Positions 14,157 to 20,699 of a stretch of 20,699 bases of DNA are shown piece by piece. A program made the position numbers and the translations under genes. The DNA is from an uncultured Lachnospiraceae bacterium (GTDB taxonomy: Bacteria; Bacillota_A; Clostridia; Lachnospirales; Lachnospiraceae). The notes beneath the pieces were generated by a model. That model searched no databases, was not told where the DNA came from, and worked only from the letters and a program-made list of their open reading frames with translations. Location of the stretch: contig CAJTOU010000002.1 of NCBI GenBank assembly GCA_910577835.1, positions 1-20,699 on the forward strand, in the 5' to 3' direction. Position 1 is the stretch's first letter. Each line of letters opens with the position of its first letter.

Positions 14157-14263
14157 GTTTATAAAATCACAACTGGATTACAGATGTTATTTTAGCAACA
14201 AATTAAATAAAATGTTTACGAAACAATTTTAATTGAAGAAAAGTTTTTTCACAAGGAGGTAAA

Positions 14264-15844
14264 ATGTCCGCATCACAACAATTTTCATCTGAACAAACCT
14301 ATTATTTATCTTATTTTTCCGTATCTGCCCTTCCTGAATTTTCTTCTGATAAATTATTCGGCATTGGCGCGTTATATAATATTTTTGGTCTTGAAAATAA
14401 TGAACATTATCAGTGGGAAGCCGCAAAGAAACTGACGGATATGTTTGGTTCCATTACAATTAAACAGGTTATCTGGCTGTCAGAAAATGTTGACTGGAAT
14501 GACCCGTACGGCTTTGGCATACGGCTGGGTATTGACTGGAAGAATGCAGATATTTCAAGAAAACATTTTAAGCATCTAAGTATGGAGGAGTATATCACAG
14601 TTTTAAAGCTTGGTACTTTTCATTACAACGGCTATTTCCGCGAAAAATGCATGGAAGCCGCCGCAGAATATGACGGCTCTCTGCCGTTTTTAATGCTTCG
14701 GCTCAACGACTGGGTAGAGGTTATTCGGGAGAAAGCGTTTCTTCTGGTACAGAACAGATTAAAACAATGCCCGCCAGAGGAAATTATTTTATCCCTGCCC
14801 TGCTTTGGAAAAGTTCAAAATTCACAGCGTAGAAAGTCCGAATACATAACTTATCTGGAAAAAGAAATCGAATATTTTCTTGAAAAAACCATCCGTCAGA
14901 TAAACATTGATAAAATCAATCAATATGAAATTTTTGTGCGAAACTCTATTTACCGTTATATAAGCAGAATCGCAGTTCTTGAAATAGAGAAAATGGAGCA
15001 GTTAGTTGACAGTTCAAAGGACAGCTATGGAAAGCGCGTGTTGATACAGGGGATTTTAAAAAATTATGAATGCAGCGACAATAAATTAAAGGAATATCTG
15101 CATAACAAAAGTGTGATTGTCAGAAGAAGCGCACTGGAAAAGCTTTATGGAAGGCTTGGTGATGCATGGCAGGGAATAGAGGAACTTCTGCTTGATAAAT
15201 CAAAAAAAATCAGAGAAGATGTAAGCTATATCATAGAAAAACATACAGATTTTCCTATTCTGAATTTTTATGTCCAAAAGCTGGAGACAGGGCCGGCGGT
15301 TATTCCGATTCTTGGAGTGGGAGAGCATGGAACTATAAAAGAGAGCAAGCTTCTTCTTCCTTTTTTGGAATCCACAGACGCAAGGATTACAAAAGCAGCT
15401 TTAATATCCTGCGGATATCTTATCGGCGCAAAGAATGAAGGACTGTATTGGAAATACTTATCTGACAGGCGGCCGGGAGTTGCGAAACAGGCGTATCTGA
15501 TAGTTGACAAGCTGGACATTCATTACGGCGCTGCCATGCTATATGAGGCATATCAAAAAAACAGAGAGTTTGACGAAAGAAAATACTTTCTAAATCTTTT
15601 GTTAAAAGAACCCTCATGGTCAAGACTTCCTTTTCTGCTTTTGCTTTTTGACAGTGAGACAGAAAATCCGGTTATGGAATATAAAATTTTTGAAAAAATA
15701 TCGAATCGCAATATGTACGCAAAGGTCAGCAGGCAGCAGGCGGAGGAAATCCGTCACGCCTTTGAAGTTATGAGGGACAGAATACCAAAAGAACTGAAAA
15801 AGAAAATTGAATGGGATTTAAAGTATGTAATTTGTGAGAAATAA
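14264..15844 (+). CDS. HEAT-repeat protein
   Basis: This 526-residue soluble protein is almost wholly alpha-helical. Repeated helix pairs with charged turns are visible, for example 'GSLPFLMLRLNDWVEVIREKAFLLV', 'KLKEYLHNKSVIVRRSALEKLY', 'GIEELLLDKSKKIREDVSYII' and 'KLLLPFLESTDARITKAALISCG'. These fit HEAT-like repeats over about residues 130-480. No catalytic motif is seen, so it is probably a protein-binding scaffold. AAGGAGG stands four bases before the ATG. It is followed after 33 bp by a SUKH protein that also carries helical repeats, suggesting an operon and a shared role. HEAT-like proteins occur in toxin-immunity arrays; the partner is unknown. Confidence 0.75.
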   Translation: MSASQQFSSEQTYYLSYFSVSALPEFSSDKLFGIGALYNIFGLENNEHYQWEAAKKLTDMFGSITIKQVIWLSENVDWNDPYGFGIRLGIDWKNADISRKHFKHLSMEEYITVLKLGTFHYNGYFREKCMEAAAEYDGSLPFLMLRLNDWVEVIREKAFLLVQNRLKQCPPEEIILSLPCFGKVQNSQRRKSEYITYLEKEIEYFLEKTIRQINIDKINQYEIFVRNSIYRYISRIAVLEIEKMEQLVDSSKDSYGKRVLIQGILKNYECSDNKLKEYLHNKSVIVRRSALEKLYGRLGDAWQGIEELLLDKSKKIREDVSYIIEKHTDFPILNFYVQKLETGPAVIPILGVGEHGTIKESKLLLPFLESTDARITKAALISCGYLIGAKNEGLYWKYLSDRRPGVAKQAYLIVDKLDIHYGAAMLYEAYQKNREFDERKYFLNLLLKEPSWSRLPFLLLLFDSETENPVMEYKIFEKISNRNMYAKVSRQQAEEIRHAFEVMRDRIPKELKKKIEWDLKYVICEK

Positions 15845-15877
15845 TAAAAGAAAAACAGGAAAGGAGACTGGATAGAA

Positions 15878-17173
15878 ATGGAATTTGATTATCTGTCAGA
15901 TGAACATGCAGAATATATTCGGGATTTGGTAAAAAAAGCGGCAATAGCGGATAAAAATTGTGAGGTTTTTGGCGCTTCCAAGCATAAATACCAGTTAAAT
16001 CAGGTTTTATCTGAAAAAGAAGTCCGCCAGTTTGAAAAAGAGTATCATGTAAAGCTGCCAGAGGAATATGTATTTTTTCTGACAAAGGTCGGAAACGGCG
16101 GCGCTGGTCCTTATTATGGAATATATTCTCTGAATATACCAAAGCTTCGTACTGGTCAGGTGATTTGCCGTGAAGGCGTGCCTGCCTTTTTTGATAAAAA
16201 TTTGACAAAAGAAGCATGGGATGAGATGATGGAGAAAATGGAGGATGATGAAAAATATGATGCTCTGGAAGCCGATATGCTTGAGGGCGTGCTGGTGATT
16301 GGAACGCAGGGCTGCACCTACGATATGCTATTGATGTGCAAGGGAAGCGAGCAAGGGAAACTGGTTTATATTGACTGGAATCTGGAACCTGAACTTTATC
16401 CATATTTGACCGGAATGACATTTCTGGACTGGTATGAATCTTATTTCAAAGAAATTATTGCCGGTCACAAGATACACTGGTATGGCTATTACAGCCTGAA
16501 ATCAGAGGAGGAGCTTCGAAGCTCTTATAGCGAAGATTTGAGTTTGGAAGAAAAGGCAGAAATTCTGAAGGGGTTTTGTAAGTTTCGTAAGGCACAAGAG
16601 GAAACGCTGGATTTTCTTGAGCAGATAAAGGATGACAGATTAGATGCAATAAGAACAGAGCTGCTTTTGAGGTTTGATTTTGAAAGAGGTCAGGCTGTGT
16701 TTGAGCTTTTGTTATCTGGAAAAAATACGTGGGCAGCCACAGAGTGCGCCCGCAGCATACCAGATTCACAGACAGATAAATATTATAAGAGAATGATAGA
16801 GCTTTTGTATGAAAAGAATGAATGCAGCAAATCCTCAATTGTTTTTTATCTTAATAGATGTACCTGCCTCAAAGCAAGTGATGTGATAAATTTTATCGTA
16901 GATGAAAGTCAGGAAGAGTCGGTCAGAAAAAACGCGCTGTGGGTTATAAGTCGCTGCCAGGACAAATTGGATTTTTTGGAAGAACTGATGCAGCTTATGA
17001 GAGGAGAATCATACAAATTGGCTCTTGAAGCGTTGCAGATAGTGATGAGAAAAAAGATAAAATCACAAAAGCTTCTTGATACTTATACATGGATGGCTGA
17101 AAAATATCAAAACGACAGTATTATGATGTCCAATCTGAAAGTCGGAATGGATACGATGAAAACTGTTTTGTAA
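15878..17173 (+). CDS. SUKH (SMI1/KNR4) domain protein with helical-repeat tail, copy 1
   Basis: This 431-residue protein has a SUKH domain in about residues 35-200, with the signature 'LPEEYVFFLTKVGNGGAGPY' (60-79) and later 'LDWYESYFKEIIAG'. The SUKH superfamily contains immunity proteins that bind and block polymorphic toxins, as well as fungal Smi1/Knr4. From about residue 210 to the end the protein is alpha-helical with HEAT-like units ('ESVRKNALWVISRCQDKLDF', 'EELMQLMRGESYKLALEALQ'). Single-domain SUKH proteins are usually about 130-200 residues, so the tail is an addition. AAAGGAG lies about 11 bases before the ATG. A paralogue follows at 17411 with long stretches of near-identical DNA, so the pair arose by tandem duplication. 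Confidence 0.85.
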   Translation: MEFDYLSDEHAEYIRDLVKKAAIADKNCEVFGASKHKYQLNQVLSEKEVRQFEKEYHVKLPEEYVFFLTKVGNGGAGPYYGIYSLNIPKLRTGQVICREGVPAFFDKNLTKEAWDEMMEKMEDDEKYDALEADMLEGVLVIGTQGCTYDMLLMCKGSEQGKLVYIDWNLEPELYPYLTGMTFLDWYESYFKEIIAGHKIHWYGYYSLKSEEELRSSYSEDLSLEEKAEILKGFCKFRKAQEETLDFLEQIKDDRLDAIRTELLLRFDFERGQAVFELLLSGKNTWAATECARSIPDSQTDKYYKRMIELLYEKNECSKSSIVFYLNRCTCLKASDVINFIVDESQEESVRKNALWVISRCQDKLDFLEELMQLMRGESYKLALEALQIVMRKKIKSQKLLDTYTWMAEKYQNDSIMMSNLKVGMDTMKTVL

Positions 17174-17284
17174 GAAAATAGTTTTGTAGTTGATTTTTTG
17201 TTTGATGATGATTGTTCAAAATAATATAAAAAAAGTTTAAGAGGAATTTAACTGAAATGGGTGTGCGTATATAGCAAATAATGA

Positions 17285-17404
17285 GATTGGCAATTCGATA
17301 AATTTGAAATCAAGCAAGAAGATATGCCAAATGTGTATCTGATAAAAGATGGCATATTATTTCTTCTCTATGGTAGAAAAAATTTTGAAAAAATGAAAGG
17401 ATGA
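17285..17404 (+). pseudogene. Degenerate coding fragment between the SUKH copies
   Basis: After two stops at 17279-17284 the frame is open for 39 codons to TGA 17402-17404 and reads like protein (DWQFDKFEIKQEDMPNVYLI, then KDGILFLLYGRKNFEKMKG). Before the stops the same frame also reads plausibly (LKWVCVYSK). There is no convincing start. It is probably the last part of a lost gene of unknown family that once stood between the SUKH copies. Its final codons carry the ribosome site of SUKH copy 2. Apart from this fragment the 237 bp between the copies hold nothing that I can support. Confidence 0.35.
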
Positions 17405-17410
17405 TGTGAA

Positions 17411-18703
17411 ATAAATACAAAATTTGATTATCTTTCAGAGGAACATGCAGAATATATTCGGGATTTAGTGAAACAAGCGGGAATGGCAGACACTCATCGT
17501 AATATTCTTGGAGCATTTCAACATCAATATCAGTTAAATCCGGTTGTATCGTTGAAGGAAGTACAGCAGTTTGAAGAGGAGTATCATGTGGAACTGCCAG
17601 AGGAATATATATTTTTTCTGACAAAAGTTGGAAATGGCGGCGCTGGTCCTGATTATGGAATGTATTCTTTGGATGAAATGAAATTACATAATAATAAAAA
17701 TATTTGCAGGGAAGGTGTTCCTGCTTTTATTGATAAAAATTTAACAAAAGATGCATGGGATATTATGTCAATAGAAGTGGATACGGATGAAAATTTGATG
17801 AATGATATGAGGGAAGGACTACTGATTATTGGAACGCAGAACGAGGTCAACGATAATGTTTTAATGTGCAAGGGAAGCGAGCAGGGAAAAATTGTGTATT
17901 TTAATTGGGCTTTCGAGTTTGAAGTGTTTCCATATTTTACTGGAATGGGATTTTTGGAGTGGTATGAAACATATTTTAGAGAAATTATTGCCGACCATGA
18001 TGTAGGGGCTTATGGTTATTATAGTCTGAAATCAGAAGAGGAGCTTAGAAATTCCTACAAACCAAATTTAAGCCTGAAAGAAAAGAAAGAGCTTATGAAA
18101 GGCTTTTATAAATTTAAAAGAGTGGAAGAAGAAACTCTGAACTTTTTTGAACAAATAAAAGATAAAAGACTGGACGATATAAGAACAAAGTTACTTTTCG
18201 ATTTTGATTTTGACAGAGGCTTGGTTTTATTTGAGAAGCTGCTGGCTGGAAAAAATACATCGGCGGCATTGGAATGTGCGTGTTTGGTACCAAAAGAGCA
18301 AAAAGATAAATATTATGAAAGAATGGTAAAGCTGCTGTATAGGGAAAAACAATGTGATAAATATAAAATTATTTATTATCTTATGAGTTGCAGTTTGCTG
18401 AGAGCACGTGATATTATAAATTTTGCAATGGACGAGAGACAGGATGAGGAGGATCGGTATATAGCTTTGTGGGCTGTAAAGGATTCGGATGACAAATTTG
18501 ATTTTTTGGAAGAGCTGATACAGATTATGAGAGGAAACTCTTATAAAGTAGCTCTTGGAGCACTGGATATCGTTATGCTGGTAGGTATAAAATCACAGAA
18601 ACTTCTGGATACCTATATATGGATGCAGGAAAAATACAAAGAAGATAGAATTATGAGGTCAGCTTTGAAAACGGCGATAAAGATAATAAAAACAGTTTTG
18701 TAA
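17411..18703 (+). CDS. SUKH domain protein with helical-repeat tail, copy 2 (ATA in place of start codon)
   Basis: This paralogue of the 15878 gene has the same layout: SUKH signature 'LPEEYIFFLTKVGNGGAGPD' and HEAT-like C-terminal helices to '...IKTVL'. The first ordinary start codon in frame is GTG 17468, but homology begins earlier: FDYLSEEHAEYIRDLVK (from 17423) matches copy 1 almost residue for residue. Walking up, the frame reads ATA AAT ACA AAA TTT GAT from 17411, with AAAGGA nine bases before the ATA. An ancestral ATG-AAT-ACA-AAA (MNTKFDY) gives 430 residues against 431 in copy 1. So either ATA is used as a weak start, GTG 17468 is used giving a shortened protein, or the gene is losing expression. 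The previous frame's stop is seven bases before the ATA. Confidence 0.75.
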   Translation: MNTKFDYLSEEHAEYIRDLVKQAGMADTHRNILGAFQHQYQLNPVVSLKEVQQFEEEYHVELPEEYIFFLTKVGNGGAGPDYGMYSLDEMKLHNNKNICREGVPAFIDKNLTKDAWDIMSIEVDTDENLMNDMREGLLIIGTQNEVNDNVLMCKGSEQGKIVYFNWAFEFEVFPYFTGMGFLEWYETYFREIIADHDVGAYGYYSLKSEEELRNSYKPNLSLKEKKELMKGFYKFKRVEEETLNFFEQIKDKRLDDIRTKLLFDFDFDRGLVLFEKLLAGKNTSAALECACLVPKEQKDKYYERMVKLLYREKQCDKYKIIYYLMSCSLLRARDIINFAMDERQDEEDRYIALWAVKDSDDKFDFLEELIQIMRGNSYKVALGALDIVMLVGIKSQKLLDTYIWMQEKYKEDRIMRSALKTAIKIIKTVL

Positions 18704-18762
18704 TTGGTAAAATAGTTTGTTATACAGGAATTATTATAAAACAGTTATTGTGGAGAAATATT

Positions 18763-19290
18763 ATGAAGAAAAAAGGAATATTTAATATTTTTAAGGGAGC
18801 CGTTAGAGAGGATATTTTAAAATACTGTGAAGAAAAAAATATAAAGGAAAGTGAGTTTCGGCCGGTTTCTATTTATCAATGGGAAGATATTTATAATAAA
18901 ATAGTAGATGAGTTTGTAGATAAAACAACATATTACAAACAAGGGCTTCACTGGCTGAATATTAACTGTTATTTTCGAAAAGAAAAAGAAATTCAATATT
19001 CCTATGACAGCAGGGATAACTGGGACTGGATATTAAATCTTCGGGAGTTTGTAGAAAACTCAGATAAGCAGGCATATTATCTTGTGGAAGAAGGAAATAA
19101 ATTTTGGATATTTGAGGGAACTCTTAACCGGATTAGTGAAATGATTTACAAGGAATTTTTTCTTCAGGATTATTATATTGTGGATAAAAAATATCAATGG
19201 ATGATTACCTGTAATCATCACGAGATGGTTTTCTTTGTGGGAAGCGGTTTGCGAATGGATAATATAGAAAAACTACTGCCGCGCGGATAA
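18763..19290 (+). CDS. Conserved hypothetical protein, unknown family
   Basis: This 175-residue soluble protein starts MKKKGIFNIFKGAVREDILK. The middle and end have 'YYLVEEGNKFWIFEGTLNRI' and 'YYIVDKKYQWMITCNHHEMV', a Trp/Tyr-rich beta-sheet pattern reminiscent of small immunity-type proteins; the paired histidines near residue 153 could bind metal. I cannot name the family. GGAGA stands six bases before ATG 18763; the frame also continues up to a TTG at 18748, which is less likely. It follows SUKH copy 2 by 59 bp and is the last gene of the plus-strand accessory run before a regulator with its own promoter. A weak hairpin (AAGG 19298 / CCTT 19315) after the stop may terminate it. Confidence 0.6.
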   Translation: MKKKGIFNIFKGAVREDILKYCEEKNIKESEFRPVSIYQWEDIYNKIVDEFVDKTTYYKQGLHWLNINCYFRKEKEIQYSYDSRDNWDWILNLREFVENSDKQAYYLVEEGNKFWIFEGTLNRISEMIYKEFFLQDYYIVDKKYQWMITCNHHEMVFFVGSGLRMDNIEKLLPRG

Positions 19291-19400
19291 ACAATCGAAG
19301 GCTGGCTGCGTCAACCTTTATTATAATAGCATTATTGATTTATGAAATTAGTATTTTGAGATATCAAAAAAATTTAACTGCAGATAACCATAATAAAGTC

Positions 19401-19429
19401 AAGACATTATCAAAAAGACCTGCTATACT
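19401..19429 (+). promoter_or_regulatory. Promoter of the AraC-type regulator
   Basis: AAGACA (19401-19406), a 17-bp spacer and TATACT (19424-19429) with TG in the extended -10 position (TGCTATACT). The ATG is 38 bp further on, with AAGGA about ten bases before it. Confidence 0.5.
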
Positions 19430-19466
19430 AATAATACATCGCGATGGAAAGAAGGAAAGAAGAAAT

Positions 19467-20699
19467 ATGAGTTATTCAACTATGGCGCATGCGTTGATTA
19501 GTTATATGGAAAGCCATCTGGAAAACTTTGATATCAAAGAAATGTCAAGGAGCTTTGGTTTTTCGGAAATCTATCTCAGAGAATTATTTTTGAAGAATGT
19601 AAATATGCCTATTATGCAATATTATAAGAGGAGGCGGATGATTGTATCTGCTTTTGAAATATTACATTCGGACAAGAAGATAGTTGATATCGCTTTTGAA
19701 AGTGGATTTTCTAATCATGAATCGTATACAAGAGCTTTTCAAAAAATTTTTGGTATGCCGCCAAGCAGATTTCGGATTGACAGACCATTAATCGGAAGAA
19801 AACTGTTGGTTACAGGTGTGTTTGGGTTGGAGAAACTTGTCAGCAAAGAGAAAAGGAGCGATGAATTTATGATGGAACAAGACAATAATGAAACAATATT
19901 ATATGGTATAAGAAAAATTGAACAGGGAGCATATGGAAGTAATACAATGTTTCCGATTTGTATTAAGGCAGTATCAGAATATTTAGGCGATGATGTTTCA
20001 TATGCTTACATTATGGCAGCAACAGGAGCAGCGTTTCGACTTGTCTGGAATCGCGCAACATGGGATTTAAGTAATATTGATATTTATCATACCCTTAAGG
20101 AATCCAATGAAATATATAAGTATGGCGCAAAGGCATTGGGAAGGGAATTTGATTTTATAGGGAGAGATAAGGATACAAAGAAGGAAGATTTTGTCGCATT
20201 TATAAAATCGAAAATAGCAAATGGGTTTCCGGTTATTGCACTTGGAATTATTGGTCCGCCGGAACCATGTATTATTGCAGGATATGAGGCATCAAAAGAT
20301 GTTGTTATGGGGTGGAATTTCTTTCAAAATGATGCTGAATTTTCATCAGAAATAAGCCTGATGGATAATGGATATTTTCGGTCTGATGTGTGGTGGGAAA
20401 ATATGGATACACAGGCGGCTATGTGTATTGGTGCAGTGTCAGATAATCCTTGCAGTGATAAGGAAATTGTAAAGATGGCATCAGACATTATGGAGGCGAG
20501 GAATGAAGACACATATGCAAAAGGAATTTATGCCTATGATGCATGGAAATCCATGCTATTAGATGAAAAATGGTTTGAAAATGGCGCAGGATTTGATTAT
20601 TTGTTTTCGAAGCTTCTGGTTCAAAATGATGCCATGGTATGTATCTGTGACGGGCGAAAGTGGGGAGCAAAATATTTTGAAGAATTATCAGAAAAATAT
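19467..20699 (+). CDS. AraC-family regulator with N-terminal DNA-binding domain and C-terminal effector domain (partial)
   Basis: The frame is open from ATG 19467 to the window edge (411 codons, no stop yet). Residues 1-105 form a complete AraC double helix-turn-helix: 'FDIKEMSRSFGFSEIYLREL' (21-40) and 'IVDIAFESGFSNHESYTRAF' (72-91), ending 'FGMPPSRFR'. Most AraC proteins carry this at the C-terminus; here it is N-terminal. Residues from about 130 on ('ILYGIRKIEQGAYGSNTMFP', 'YIMAATGAAFRLVWNRATWD', 'PVIALGIIGPPEPCIIAGYE') resemble the C39-peptidase-like/BtrH_N fold used as an effector-binding domain; I see no clear catalytic cysteine, so sensing is more likely than proteolysis. It has its own promoter. 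Targets are unknown and may lie beyond the window. Confidence 0.8.
   Translation, partial: MSYSTMAHALISYMESHLENFDIKEMSRSFGFSEIYLRELFLKNVNMPIMQYYKRRRMIVSAFEILHSDKKIVDIAFESGFSNHESYTRAFQKIFGMPPSRFRIDRPLIGRKLLVTGVFGLEKLVSKEKRSDEFMMEQDNNETILYGIRKIEQGAYGSNTMFPICIKAVSEYLGDDVSYAYIMAATGAAFRLVWNRATWDLSNIDIYHTLKESNEIYKYGAKALGREFDFIGRDKDTKKEDFVAFIKSKIANGFPVIALGIIGPPEPCIIAGYEASKDVVMGWNFFQNDAEFSSEISLMDNGYFRSDVWWENMDTQAAMCIGAVSDNPCSDKEIVKMASDIMEARNEDTYAKGIYAYDAWKSMLLDEKWFENGAGFDYLFSKLLVQNDAMVCICDGRKWGAKYFEELSEKY

Noticed and set aside
15768..16421. 217-residue minus-strand frame
   Set aside because: It lies opposite SUKH copy 1 and the HEAT gene end, which have strong start sites and recognised domains; its composition is unlike a real protein.
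15878..18703. Duplicated SUKH genes as ends of a composite transposon
   Set aside because: The copies are diverged protein-coding paralogues with no transposase or terminal repeats; tandem gene duplication is enough.

Overview
The window is low-GC DNA with strong Shine-Dalgarno sites and sigma-A promoters. Its gene families (Rrf2 regulator, EFR1-type flavodoxin/ferredoxin fusion, FtsX/MacB-type ABC exporter, AraC regulator with a C-terminal effector domain, Lachnospiraceae-style Fic remnant) suggest a gut Clostridia chromosome, most likely Lachnospiraceae. No rRNA, tRNA or CRISPR array was seen. This taxonomic guess rests on remembered family resemblance, not on a search.

Layout. Positions 1-64 are the right end of an IS200/IS605-type element: the last codons of tnpB overlap a hairpin resembling the 3' part of a TnpB-associated omegaRNA. 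A terminator-like hairpin and apparent gene debris follow. Positions 337-1119 hold, on the minus strand, a DUF1877-type gene and, upstream of it, a Fic gene reduced by an internal deletion to its two ends but keeping its promoter. Positions 1273-2703 hold a divergent pair: an Rrf2 repressor and a flavodoxin/2x[4Fe-4S] protein. Their back-to-back promoters carry two 19-bp palindromes of identical architecture (TGTAA-N9-TTACA). Next come a DUF1062 gene (minus), an ADP-ribosylglycohydrolase, and a two-gene ABC exporter (ATPase plus 8-TM FtsX permease) whose leader carries two TAACT/AGTTA palindromes but has no regulator gene beside it.

Positions 8236-19290 are an accessory run entirely on the plus strand. 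It holds a small protein with a possible ADP-ribosyltransferase-like HGS start, an unknown protein, a metallophosphoesterase, a ~100-bp nested inverted repeat, two small conserved hypotheticals, an ApaLI-like restriction endonuclease with its beta-class DNA methyltransferase, a SAM methyltransferase broken by a one-base loss in an A tract, a HEAT-repeat protein, two tandem paralogues of a SUKH (SMI1/KNR4) domain joined to a helical-repeat tail, and a small hypothetical. The second SUKH paralogue has no ordinary start codon; an ATA stands where ATG is expected. The window ends inside an AraC-type regulator with an N-terminal DNA-binding domain.

Interpretation. SUKH, HEAT-like, ADP-ribosylglycohydrolase and DUF1877-like proteins are the sort of genes found in arrays of immunity genes against polymorphic toxins. 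No toxin gene is visible here, so this looks like an orphan immunity or defence island, with a restriction-modification system in it and several genes decaying (Fic, SAM methyltransferase, SUKH start, and gene debris at 17285-17404). The island function is inference; the gene structures and lesions are read directly from the sequence.
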